This document shows positions 37,533-46,670 of a stretch of 64,000 bases of DNA, piece by piece (position 1 is the first letter of the stretch; each line of letters opens with the position of its first letter). The DNA is taken from NCBI RefSeq assembly GCF_004011865.1, contig NZ_RKLP01000005.1, positions 186,001-250,000 of the forward strand, written 5' to 3'. This DNA comes from Prescottella agglutinans. Its GTDB lineage: Bacteria > Actinomycetota > Actinomycetes > Mycobacteriales > Mycobacteriaceae. The position numbers and the translations under genes are program-made. The notes under the pieces were generated by a model. The model had not been told where the DNA came from, did not search any database, and saw nothing but the letters and a program-made list of their open reading frames with translations.

Positions 37533-39052
37533 CTGTGATCAGCCTGAACCCGATGGACGCAAGCGTGAACGGCTCCGTCGAGGACACCACGTCCGAGGAG
37601 CTACAGACCATCTTGACCGCCGCGGCGGCAGCAGCACCCGCGGTCGCGTCAGCGTCGGCAGCAACACGCGCGGTCTGGATGCGAGCAGTCGCCAATGCGC
37701 TCGACGAGCGCGCCGACGAGCTGGTGGCCTTGGCCGACCGGGAGACCGGCCTCGGAGTTCCGCGGCTGACCGGCGAGCTGGCCCGCGCAACCGGTCAGCT
37801 ACGGCTGCTGGCATCCCACGCCGAGACCGGCGAACCCTTCGACCCGACGATTGACACCGCCGACCCGGCATGGACTCCCACACCACGTCCGGATCTGCGT
37901 TCGATTCGTGTCGGTATCGGCCCGGTCCTGGTGTTCGCCGCCAGCAACTTCCCCTTCGCTTTCAGTGTCGCCGGTGGCGACACCGCCAGCGCGTGGGCTG
38001 CCGGCTGCCCGGTCATCGTCAAAGCCCACCCCGGACATCCGCTGCTGTCGGCCGCGGTCGCCGACATCATCACGGCAACCTTTGCTGAAAATGACGCACC
38101 TGCAGGGATATTCGCACTCGTTCACGGGTACAGCACCGGCACGGCGGCCCTGTCCGCCCCGGAGATCGCCGCGGCAGCCTTCACCGGATCCACGGTCGGT
38201 GGCCGCGCCCTGCACGACATCGCGGCCGCCCGCGAGAACCCGATCCCGTTCTTCGGAGAACTGGGCGGCATCAACACAGTCGTGGTCACCGGGCGCGCGA
38301 GCTCGGAGCGCCCCGAGGAGATCGCGGCGGGACTGAGCCAGTCCTTCCGGCTCGGCGCCGGCCAGTTCTGCACGAAGCCAGGACTGATCCTGCTACCGGC
38401 CGACAGCGATGTACCGGCCCGCCTCGCGACACTGATCGCCGACCTCCCCGCGCCGGTGATGCTCGGCATCGACCTGCGCGACCAGTACCGGGGTCAGCTC
38501 CGAGACTTCCTCGCGCACAAACCCGTGCAACAGGTGGCGGCTGGGCTGGAGCCGACAGAGCAGGCCGGAGCCCACGAACAGATCACGGTCGCACAGACTA
38601 CGGTTGCGGCCCTGCTGGCTGACGTCGAGGGACTCACCGAGGAACATTTCGGACCCACCACCCTGCTGGTCACCTACGACTCGCCCGAGGAACTGTGGCA
38701 GGCGCTCGCAGTGTTGCCCGGTTCGCTGACCGCCGGCGTGCAGCGGGCGGCCGGTGAGGATGTCGCCGACCTGGTCGCGGCGCTGGCGAGGCGAGCCGGG
38801 CGGGTGTTGGTCGACGACTGGCCGACCGGAGTTGCGGTCAGTTGGGCGCAGTTCCACGGCGGGCCGTATCCGGCCACCACCGATCCCCGATACACCGCCG
38901 TCGGCACCGCAGCGATCGACCGCTTCCTGCGCACAGTCGCCTACCAGCACGTCCCTGAAGACGCACTGCCCCCGTGGCTGCACGACAGCAACCCCGAGGG
39001 AATCCTCCGGCGTATCAACGGAACCCTCACTACAGAGCCGGTGAAGCAGTAA
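37529..39052 (+). CDS. 2-oxoglutarate semialdehyde dehydrogenase
   Basis: 507-residue NAD(P)-dependent aldehyde dehydrogenase. The catalytic Cys is in AGQFCTKPG and the general base Glu in FFGELGG; FAASNFPFAFSVAGGDTASA is characteristic of the 2,5-dioxovalerate (KGSA) dehydrogenase subgroup. It yields 2-oxoglutarate for the citrate cycle. GGAAGGAG precedes the ATG within the end of the FAH gene. It completes a Weimberg-like route. Confidence 0.87.
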   Translation: MTVISLNPMDASVNGSVEDTTSEELQTILTAAAAAAPAVASASAATRAVWMRAVANALDERADELVALADRETGLGVPRLTGELARATGQLRLLASHAETGEPFDPTIDTADPAWTPTPRPDLRSIRVGIGPVLVFAASNFPFAFSVAGGDTASAWAAGCPVIVKAHPGHPLLSAAVADIITATFAENDAPAGIFALVHGYSTGTAALSAPEIAAAAFTGSTVGGRALHDIAAARENPIPFFGELGGINTVVVTGRASSERPEEIAAGLSQSFRLGAGQFCTKPGLILLPADSDVPARLATLIADLPAPVMLGIDLRDQYRGQLRDFLAHKPVQQVAAGLEPTEQAGAHEQITVAQTTVAALLADVEGLTEEHFGPTTLLVTYDSPEELWQALAVLPGSLTAGVQRAAGEDVADLVAALARRAGRVLVDDWPTGVAVSWAQFHGGPYPATTDPRYTAVGTAAIDRFLRTVAYQHVPEDALPPWLHDSNPEGILRRINGTLTTEPVKQ

Positions 39053-39056
39053 ACCG

Positions 39057-39908
39057 ATGAAGACCTCGACAGCCCAACAGCTCACCGGTGTTGTGACCCA
39101 TCACGGTGAAGGGCCGGTGTGGCTGAACGGCCACGGCCTCGTCGTGCTCGACATGCTCGCTGGCGACATTGTCCTGCTCGACGAGGCCGGCGAGGTCTCT
39201 CGGCGGATCAACGTCGGGCCGGTGGTCGCCGCCCTGCGCCCGCGACGTGGCGGCGGCTTCGTTGCCGGGATCGAACGTGGCTTTGCCCTGCTCGACAACG
39301 ACTGGACAGTGACCGACACCATCGAATGCTGGACCGATCCCTCCATCCGCATGAACGATGGAACCTGCGATCCGGATGGCCGGTTCTGGTGCGGGTCCAT
39401 GTCCTACGACTTGGTCCCGGGCGCCGGTGCGCTGTGGCAGCTACATCCCGACGGCGCCACCACCATCGCTGCGTCCGGTGTCGGCTGCTCGAATGGTCTG
39501 GCATGGACGCAGAGTGGCAACCACGCCTATTACGTCGACAGCCTGACGAACCGGATCGACATGATCACCGTGGGGTCCGAGGGGAACATCCTGAGCAGGA
39601 CGCCTTTCCTGGACACTGCTGGTCTGGGTTTCCCTGACGGCCTCGCCGTCGATCGGGCCGACGGCGTCTGGCTCGCTCTCTTCGATGCAGGCCGCCTGGT
39701 GCATGTCGACCGTCATGGCCGTCTCGACGCCGAAATCACCGTTCCAGCAGGGCAGGTCACCGCCTGCACTTTCGGTGGCCCCCGATTCGACCAGCTCTAC
39801 ATCACCACATCCCGATATCAGCTCACCGAGCCGGAACAAGGGGCCGGAGCGGTGTACATCGCCGAGCCGCCGATCGGCGGATTCGGGCCGTTCGCATTCC
39901 GCAGCTGA
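39057..39908 (+). CDS. SMP-30/gluconolactonase-family lactonase
   Basis: 283-residue six-bladed propeller that hydrolyses sugar lactones. Metal ligands are expected at Glu18 (GEGPVW), the Asn of RMNDGTCDPDGRFWCGSM or NGLAW, and Asp in GFPDGLAVD; all are present. It starts four bases after the dehydrogenase stop. In the pathway it opens the lactone made by the first dehydrogenase. Confidence 0.88.
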   Translation: MKTSTAQQLTGVVTHHGEGPVWLNGHGLVVLDMLAGDIVLLDEAGEVSRRINVGPVVAALRPRRGGGFVAGIERGFALLDNDWTVTDTIECWTDPSIRMNDGTCDPDGRFWCGSMSYDLVPGAGALWQLHPDGATTIAASGVGCSNGLAWTQSGNHAYYVDSLTNRIDMITVGSEGNILSRTPFLDTAGLGFPDGLAVDRADGVWLALFDAGRLVHVDRHGRLDAEITVPAGQVTACTFGGPRFDQLYITTSRYQLTEPEQGAGAVYIAEPPIGGFGPFAFRS

Positions 39909-40281
39909 ACCGGGGAGTGGGAAGGTGTTGGTCTCCATCGCGGACAGGATGATCAGCGGCATGTCGGGCTCCGGTCCAGAGCCGCGGACCTCGCCGAACA
40001 GGCACGGCAGGTTCAGGGACTCCCGCAGCCACTGCCGATAGCCGTTGCTGACAATCGGGACCCCGGCTATACCGACGAGCTGCAGGGAGAGGCCATGACA
40101 GATGTGCCCGGTTCGCTTTCGGCGAGTGGGCATTGTCGCCGAGAACGGCCTCCGGTCGGGTCTGCGGCCGTCCACGACCGATCCCGTTCCTACGGGGCCG
40201 GTGTGGTCCTCTCAGCGATCTGCATCCGAGGAGGTTCCTCACCAAATAGGAGACACGCCCCGGGCCGTGAGGCGACCGCGG
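39909..40281. other. Intergenic region with a possible alpha/beta hydrolase remnant
   Basis: 373 bp. On the minus strand the segment about 39945-40110 reads YRQWLRESLNLPCLFGEVRG followed by GPEPDMPLIILSAM, reminiscent of a stretch in actinobacterial alpha/beta hydrolases, but without the rest of a gene. I judge it a fragment at most. The remainder shows nothing recognisable. Confidence 0.3.
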
Positions 40282-40776
40282 TCACTCGAGGGTAACCTCG
40301 GTCAGCCGACCGGTGGCGACGTCGAACACGAAGCCGCGCAACGATTCGGTGAGCGTGACGAACGGGCTGGCCGCGATCCGGCGCAGCGACTGCCGGACGT
40401 CCTCGTCGACGTCCGGGAACGCCTCGGCGGACCACGCGGGCTCGATGCCGGTCTCGTCCTGGAGGGCGCGCTTGAACTCGTCGTCGGTGAACGTCAGCAT
40501 GCCGCAGTCGGTGTGGTGGATCAGGATGATCTCACGCGTGCCGAGCAGTCTCTGACTGATCGCGAGGGAACGGATCTCGTCGTCGGTGACGACACCGCCC
40601 GCGTTGCGGATCACGTGCGCCTCGCCCGCCCCGAGGCCGAGGACTCGGTAGACGTCCAGTCGCGCGTCCATACACGCGACGACGGCGACGTGCCTGCTCG
40701 GCGGCAGCGGCAACGGGCCCGCGAAGCTCTCGGCGTAACGCTTGTTGTTCTCGAGGTACTCGTCGGTGACAGTCAT
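40282..40776 (-). CDS. Beta-class carbonic anhydrase
   Basis: 164-residue zinc enzyme interconverting CO2 and bicarbonate. Zinc ligands are Cys35 (VACMDARLD), His88 and Cys91 (HHTDCGM); the Asp37/Arg39 dyad of the family is present. The short length is typical of the Rv1284-type subgroup of actinobacteria. ATG 40776 has GGGAG at good spacing; the earlier ATG at 40824 is not needed. Divergent from the ABC-F gene. Confidence 0.92.
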   Translation of the reverse strand: MTVTDEYLENNKRYAESFAGPLPLPPSRHVAVVACMDARLDVYRVLGLGAGEAHVIRNAGGVVTDDEIRSLAISQRLLGTREIILIHHTDCGMLTFTDDEFKRALQDETGIEPAWSAEAFPDVDEDVRQSLRRIAASPFVTLTESLRGFVFDVATGRLTEVTLE

Positions 40777-40884
40777 CGGCGTCTCCCGGATCACTGGGGT
40801 GGAGCAGGGGTCGAATGCCCGCACTTGCCCTTCATGGTCGTCGCAGTGACGCGAACGCGGAACCCTTCCGCTCCCCGCGAGCGG

Positions 40885-40923
40885 AATAAATGGGTTGCGC
40901 GTCGGTTGAATCGGTCATACGGT
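40885..40923 (+). promoter_or_regulatory. Promoter of the ABC-F gene, WhiB7-type candidate
   Basis: AT-rich AATAAAT (40885-40891), three bases, then -35 TTGCGC (40895-40900), a 17-bp spacer and -10 TACGGT (40918-40923). An AT-rich block three bases before the -35 is the known mark of WhiB7-activated promoters, which drive ribosome-protection genes in mycobacteria and relatives. Confidence 0.55.
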
Positions 40924-40989
40924 GGTCGACGTTCTGTTCCCGAGGATCGGAGAGGCCCTTGCTCCTGTAGAGGTGACCCGCGCCTGAGC

Positions 40990-41055
40990 GTGACCGTGTG
41001 CATGTCGCATGCGATCGCGCACCGCAACCAACCTCTCGGAGCATCGAATGCCTAA
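40990..41055 (+). CDS. Upstream leader ORF overlapping the ABC-F start
   Basis: GTG 40990 (or ATG 41002) opens a 21- (or 17-) codon frame, MTVCMSHAIAHRNQPLGASN then A, whose stop lies eight bases inside the ABC-F gene. Leader peptides overlapping or near the start control several antibiotic-inducible ABC-F genes by ribosome stalling. No strong ribosome site is visible, so this is tentative. Confidence 0.35.
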   Translation: MTVCMSHAIAHRNQPLGASNA

Positions 41056-42670
41056 GTCCACCACGTCCGTATCCCTGTCCGACCTCGCCTTCTCCTGGCC
41101 CGACGGGTCCCCGGTCGTCGACGGTCTCGACGCCGTGATCGGTTCGGGCCGCACCGGTCTGGTGGGGCTCAACGGTTCCGGCAAGTCCACGCTGCTCGAG
41201 CTCATCGCCGGACGGCTGCACCCTACCCGCGGCTCGGTCACGACCCACGGCACCGTCGCGTACCTCCCTCAGGACCTGACGCTCGATCCGACGGTGCGAG
41301 TCGACGTGGTGCTCGAGATCGCCGACATCCGACAGTCGTTGGCGCGCATCGAATCCGGCTCCGGATCGGACTCGGACTTCGACACCGTCGGCACCGCCTG
41401 GGACATCGAGGAGCGCGCGGTGTCGACGCTGCACCGGCTGGGCCTGCAGCGCATCGTCGCCGGCGTCGCCGACCTCGACCGCACGGTGGGTGAACTGTCC
41501 GGCGGCGAGACGACATTGCTCGGTCTCACCGCGCAACTGCTGCGCGAGCCGGACATCCTGCTGCTCGACGAGCCGACCAACAACCTCGACGGTGCGAGCC
41601 GGGATCTTCTCGCCGCGGCCGTGCGGCAGTTCCCCGGCACCGTGCTCGTCGTCAGCCACGACCGGGACCTGCTCGAGACGATGGAGTCCATCGCCGAACT
41701 GCGCGACGGGCGCCTTCGCATGTTCGGTGGCAATTTCACCGACTATCTGGAGGCGATCGAGGCGGAGCAGGAGGCGGCGCGGGCGGCGGTCCGCGACGCC
41801 CGCAGCGACGTCCGCAAGCAGGGTCGCGAACTCGTCGAGACGCAGATCAAGCTGGACCGCCGGGCGCGCTACGGCCGAAAGATGTTCGAGAACAAGCGGG
41901 AACCGAAGATCGTGATGGGTCTGCGCAAGCGGGCCGCCCAGGAGTCGGCCGGCAAGCTCCGTGGAAACCACGCCGAGAAGCTCGACGACGCCAAGCGCAC
42001 GCTGGCGGAAGCGCAGGACCGGGTGCGCGACGACCGCGAGATCCGCATCGACCTGCCCGACACCGCAGTGTTCCCCGGGCAGCAGGTGATCGCGTTGGAA
42101 GGGGCGCGCCTGCGCAGCGGCCAGACGCTCGATCTCACCGTGACCGGGCCCGAGCGGATCGCCCTGATCGGACGCAACGGCGCCGGCAAGACCACCCTGC
42201 TCCACGCGATCGCCGAGCACGGCGCGCGGGTCCCGTTCGCGCTCCTCCCCCAGCGAATCGACATCTTCGACGACGACGCGTCGGTGGCGGAGAACGTCGC
42301 AGGCGCCGCCCCGCACGCGACGGCCGAGCAGGTCCGGGGCAGCCTGGCCCGGTTCCTGTTCCGTGGCGCCGAGGCCGACGCCCCGGCGTCGACACTGTCC
42401 GGTGGCGAACGGCTGCGGGCGGCTCTCGCAATGCTCCTCGCGGCCGATCCGCCGCCGCGGCTGCTGATGCTCGACGAGCCGACGAACAACCTCGACCTGC
42501 CGAGCCTCGCCCACCTGGTCCAGGCACTGAACGGTTTTCGCGGCGCGCTGGTCGTGGTCAGCCACGACAGCCGGTTCCTGCGCGACATCGGCATCACCCG
42601 ACGACTCGAGATCGACGATTCGGGGCTCACCGAGCCCCGAGAGGAGCCCGGGGAAGAGCGTCCGGAGTGA
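41048..42670 (+). CDS. ABC-F family ATPase, probable antibiotic-resistance or ribosome-rescue factor
   Basis: 540 residues with two ATP-binding domains and no membrane part. Walker A motifs are GLNGSGKST (40-48) and GRNGAGKTT; signatures LSGGETTLL and LSGGERLRA; Walker B LLLDEPTNNLD and LMLDEPTNNLD. A charged linker of coiled-coil type lies between the domains (EAIEAEQEAARAAVRDARSD). ABC-F proteins bind the ribosomal E site and can displace macrolide-, lincosamide- or pleuromutilin-type drugs. ATG 41048 follows GGAG by six bases. The upstream region resembles a WhiB7-type promoter with a leader ORF. Confidence 0.88.
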   Translation: MPKSTTSVSLSDLAFSWPDGSPVVDGLDAVIGSGRTGLVGLNGSGKSTLLELIAGRLHPTRGSVTTHGTVAYLPQDLTLDPTVRVDVVLEIADIRQSLARIESGSGSDSDFDTVGTAWDIEERAVSTLHRLGLQRIVAGVADLDRTVGELSGGETTLLGLTAQLLREPDILLLDEPTNNLDGASRDLLAAAVRQFPGTVLVVSHDRDLLETMESIAELRDGRLRMFGGNFTDYLEAIEAEQEAARAAVRDARSDVRKQGRELVETQIKLDRRARYGRKMFENKREPKIVMGLRKRAAQESAGKLRGNHAEKLDDAKRTLAEAQDRVRDDREIRIDLPDTAVFPGQQVIALEGARLRSGQTLDLTVTGPERIALIGRNGAGKTTLLHAIAEHGARVPFALLPQRIDIFDDDASVAENVAGAAPHATAEQVRGSLARFLFRGAEADAPASTLSGGERLRAALAMLLAADPPPRLLMLDEPTNNLDLPSLAHLVQALNGFRGALVVVSHDSRFLRDIGITRRLEIDDSGLTEPREEPGEERPE

Positions 42671-42963
42671 CGACACGGCGACACGAGCGGCAATATGAGG
42701 TGTGTCTCTTTCGGGGCATCGGTTCGCGGCGATTGCGCACAGGAGCCCTGTTCCGTTCCAGGGCAGAAGGTCCCGGTTCGGTCCCGAATCGGAGTCACAC
42801 GAGCCCCACGTGACACATCTCGATCCCGCCTCCGGATCTTGAGTTTTGGAAACGAATGCGGTTCTGCCGGATGGGCTTGCGCCCACCGTTACGGTGAATT
42901 CCGAACGAAGAGAACCGAGCAGATGCGCTACCCCCCGACGATCGAAAGTCGTGCCGAAACGAC
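42671..42963. other. Intergenic region after the ABC-F gene
   Basis: 293 bp. I looked for a cobalamin riboswitch or a nickel-regulator box ahead of the metal transporter and saw none. No gene or strong hairpin was recognised. Confidence 0.4.
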
Positions 42964-43203
42964 ATGCAGACCTACGACTACCCGACCGACCTCGACGACT
43001 CCATGAACGAAGCGGACGACCTGCGCGTCCCTAGCGAACGCGCCAAACGAATCGTCCTGATCCTGGGATCCGCACTCGCGACGATCAGCCCGTCCGGCCT
43101 GGCCTTCGCGATCGGAGTGCCGTTGGCAGAGATCGCACGCATCTTTGCGCTGACCACGGCACCGGTCGGGTGCGCGTTCCTCCTGCTGCGACCCCGCAGC
43201 TAG
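42964..43203 (+). CDS. Possible small membrane protein, 79 residues
   Basis: Starts MQTYDYPTDLDDSMNEADDL; an acidic N-terminus is followed by basic SERAKR and two hydrophobic segments (IVLILGSALATISPSGLAFAIG and IFALTTAPVGCAFLLL). No ribosome site precedes ATG 42964 or the internal ATG 43003. Composition and topology are protein-like, but evidence is weak. It lies 157 bp before the nickel transporter operon. Confidence 0.4.
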   Translation: MQTYDYPTDLDDSMNEADDLRVPSERAKRIVLILGSALATISPSGLAFAIGVPLAEIARIFALTTAPVGCAFLLLRPRS

Positions 43204-43360
43204 TGCACGACGGCAACCGTCGAACCGGACCATTCCGGAAAGCCTGTTCAGCTGTTCACATGTCCCGATAGACTTGGCCGCAACGATTCCCCGGCCCCGG
43301 GAGGGCAGCGTGGCTATCGAAGCGGCCGTCGTGGCGAATGCCGAAACGGATGTCGTCGCA

Positions 43361-44047
43361 ATGCACATGAGCGACGGGATCATCAATGCCCCCACTTCCG
43401 CGCTGTTCTGGGCCGTTGCGGTCGTGGGCGTCGGCGTGGCGATCTGGCGCGCCAGAACCGAACTGGACGAGCGGACCGCACCGATGGCGGGTCTGGTGGC
43501 CGCCTTCATCTTCGCCGTCCAGATGATCAACTTCCCGATCCTTCCCGGCGTGAGCGGGCACCTCCTCGGTGGTGGACTGGCCGCGATCCTGGTCGGGCCG
43601 TACACGGGCGCGCTGTGCATCGCGATCGTGCTCACCGTCCAGTCCCTGCTGTTCGCCGACGGCGGCCTCACCGCCCTCGGCGCCAACATCACCAACATGG
43701 CGCTGGTCGGGACCGCGGTCGGGTACGCCGTCGCCGTGGTCCTGCGGCCGTTGCTCGCCGGCCGGGGAGACGGCGGAATCGGCGTGCTCGCATTCGTTTC
43801 CGCCTGGTGTGCAACGGTTCTCGCGGCCTCGATGTTCGTGGTCGAGTACGCGATCGGCGGGTCGGCGATCACGTCGCTGCACACGGTGGCCGCGTACATG
43901 TTCGGCACGCATGCGCTCATCGGCATCGGCGAGGGCATCATCACGGCATTCACCGTCGTCGCGGTCGCGCGGGCGCGGCCCGATCTCGTGTACCTGCTGC
44001 GCCGGCGAACGGTACGCACGCGCGACGACGGGGTGGTGTCGACATGA
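43361..44047 (+). CDS. nikM: Nickel/cobalt ECF transporter substrate-binding subunit (NikM/CbiM family)
   Basis: 228-residue integral membrane S component. The start at ATG 43361 gives MHMSDGIINAP, matching the family N-terminus in which the free amino group, His2 and later His residues bind the metal; upstream in-frame starts would bury this motif. Further motifs are GHLLGGGLAAILVGPYTG and LGANITNMALVGT. Overlaps nikN by ATGA. Because nickel hydrogenase and hyp genes follow, nickel is the likely ion; cobalt cannot be excluded. Confidence 0.87.
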   Translation: MHMSDGIINAPTSALFWAVAVVGVGVAIWRARTELDERTAPMAGLVAAFIFAVQMINFPILPGVSGHLLGGGLAAILVGPYTGALCIAIVLTVQSLLFADGGLTALGANITNMALVGTAVGYAVAVVLRPLLAGRGDGGIGVLAFVSAWCATVLAASMFVVEYAIGGSAITSLHTVAAYMFGTHALIGIGEGIITAFTVVAVARARPDLVYLLRRRTVRTRDDGVVST

Positions 44048-44391
44048 GCAGTCCCACCCGCACACGGTCGTGGTTCCTCGTCGGGTTCGCGGTCGCAGCA
44101 CTGTTGATCGCCGGTGTCCTCTCCTACTTCGCGAGTTCCAGCCCGGACGGCCTGGACTCCGCCACGCTGCGCGGCTGCGAGGTCGTGGAAACCGATGACG
44201 GCGAACAACTCGACGGCACGTGCATCGCCCAGGACGCCACCGATCATCACCTCTCGTCGTCTCCGTTCGCCGACTACTCGATCCGCGGCGACGGGGCGCT
44301 CACCGGCGTCGCGGGGGTGCTCGGCGTGGTTGCGGTCTTCGTCGTGGCGGGCCTGCTGTTCCGGGCCATCGCCCGGCACCGGGGACCGTGA
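44044..44391 (+). CDS. nikN: ECF metal transporter accessory subunit (NikN/CbiN-like, PDGLE domain)
   Basis: 115 residues with an N-terminal membrane helix (WFLVGFAVAALLIAGVLSYF), a periplasmic SSPDGLDSATLRG segment that is the PDGLE-domain signature, and a C-terminal helix (VAGVLGVVAVFVVAGLLFRAI). This auxiliary protein associates with the S component during metal loading. Starts within the nikM stop and ends one base before the nikQ start. Confidence 0.82.
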   Translation: MSSPTRTRSWFLVGFAVAALLIAGVLSYFASSSPDGLDSATLRGCEVVETDDGEQLDGTCIAQDATDHHLSSSPFADYSIRGDGALTGVAGVLGVVAVFVVAGLLFRAIARHRGP

Positions 44392-44392
44392 C

Positions 44393-45151
44393 GTGTCCGG
44401 GGCGCACACACACCCGCTGTACCTCGAAGGCGCGTCACCGGTGCACGCACTGCCGAGCGAGGTGAAGATCCTGGCCGCGTTCGTCGGCGTGTTCGCGGTC
44501 GTCGCGACACCGCGGGAGGCGTTCTGGGCGTTCGGGCTCTATCTCCTCATCCTGGTCGGGGTGTGGCGGATCGCCGGGATCACACTGCGCTGGCTCGCGC
44601 CGCGCATGCTGATCGAGTTGCCGTTCGTGGTGCTCGCGGTGCTGTTGCCGTTCGCGGAGTCCGGCGACCGGGCCACGGTCCTGGGACTGTCCCTGTCGGT
44701 ACCGGGCCTGCTCGCGGCGTGGAACATCCTGGTCAAGGGCACCCTCGGCGTCCTCGTCTCGTTGACGCTCGCGGCCACCACCCCGATGCGGTCCCTGCCG
44801 GCGGGACTGTCCCGCCTGCACCTGCCCGGCGTCGTCGTCACGATTGCCACCCTCATGCTCCGCTACGTGAACCTGCTTGCGGGAGAGATCGACCGGATGC
44901 GGATCGCCCGCGTCTCGCGCGGCGACGACCCGCGTTCCCTGCACCAGGTCGGTGCCGCCGCGCGCGGCGTGGGCGGGACGTTCCTGCGCGCCTACGAGCG
45001 CGGCGAACGCGTGCACCTGGCGATGCTCTCGCGCGGATTCACCGGAACGGTGCCGCTGTCCTCGGCGCCGGCCCGGCGTCGCGACTGGTGCACCGCGCTG
45101 ACGCCCGCCGCCTGCGCGGTGGCCGTCGCCACCGCCGCGTGGATGGTGTGA
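44393..45151 (+). CDS. nikQ: ECF metal transporter T component (NikQ/CbiQ)
   Basis: 252-residue transmembrane coupling subunit with several helices. The cytoplasmic coupling motifs typical of EcfT proteins appear as AERG-like MRIARVSRGDDP and ERGERVHLAMLSRGFTG near the C-terminus. GTG 44393 lies two bases after the nikN stop; the frame opens upstream only in the nikN overlap. Confidence 0.86.
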   Translation: MSGAHTHPLYLEGASPVHALPSEVKILAAFVGVFAVVATPREAFWAFGLYLLILVGVWRIAGITLRWLAPRMLIELPFVVLAVLLPFAESGDRATVLGLSLSVPGLLAAWNILVKGTLGVLVSLTLAATTPMRSLPAGLSRLHLPGVVVTIATLMLRYVNLLAGEIDRMRIARVSRGDDPRSLHQVGAAARGVGGTFLRAYERGERVHLAMLSRGFTGTVPLSSAPARRRDWCTALTPAACAVAVATAAWMV

Positions 45152-45152
45152 G

Positions 45153-45923
<771 letters not shown>

Positions 45924-46670
45924 GCTCGGCGGCGAGCCGCGGATTGGTCTGCGTCAGCTGCCAATCCGTCCAGTACTCGAGGCTGCCCGCCTGATCGGCG
46001 TCGAGTCGGTCGCACACCAGGTCCCAGTGCACGGCCACCCGGTCCCCGATCCGCAGATCCGGGACGAAGGAACCCGCACCGACGCTGCGCCGGGCGGGCC
46101 GGTCCTCGAGCGGGCCGAGCGCCAGTCGCCGGCCGTCGAACTGCAGTCCCCGCGAACGCACCGTGGCGGTGTGCGGGGTCAGGCTCACGACGACACCGTT
46201 GCGGATCCGGCACGAGTCCAGCACGTGCAGCGGTTGCGGCATCCCGGTGCCGAGCAGTCGCGTCCACGGATACACCCCGAACACGTGGAACGCGTGGGTG
46301 GGCGCGGCCTCGGGCAGCAGGGCGTCGGTGAGGTACTTCCAGTAGTGTCCGGCGCTCGCGCCGAGGCGGTCGAGCAGTTCCCGGCCGAAGCGCTCCCGGT
46401 CCACCGCCGCCGTCAGTTCGTTGCCGGTCCAGTAGCCGCGAACCACGGCGTCGTCGAGGGCGTCGTCGACGCCGGACAGGTCGGCGAGCAGTTCCTGGTA
46501 CGGCCACGCGCCACTGAACTGCCGTGCAGCCGAGTCGACGTCGCCGTCGTCCGGATCCGTGGCGCCACACGCGACGGCCTCGAGAGCCGCCGAACCCGCC
46601 GGCCCGCAGTACCCGAGCGAGTTGGGCGCGTAGGCGTAGCGCGCGAACAGGACCCGGCCGGCCGCGGCGC

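Noticed and set aside
40832-42886. A 684-codon minus-strand open frame
   Set aside because: Antisense to the ABC-F gene, whose ATPase motifs are complete.
42671-43360. Cobalamin riboswitch expected upstream of a CbiM-like transporter
   Set aside because: No B12-box-like sequence or matching hairpins were seen; the context favours nickel.
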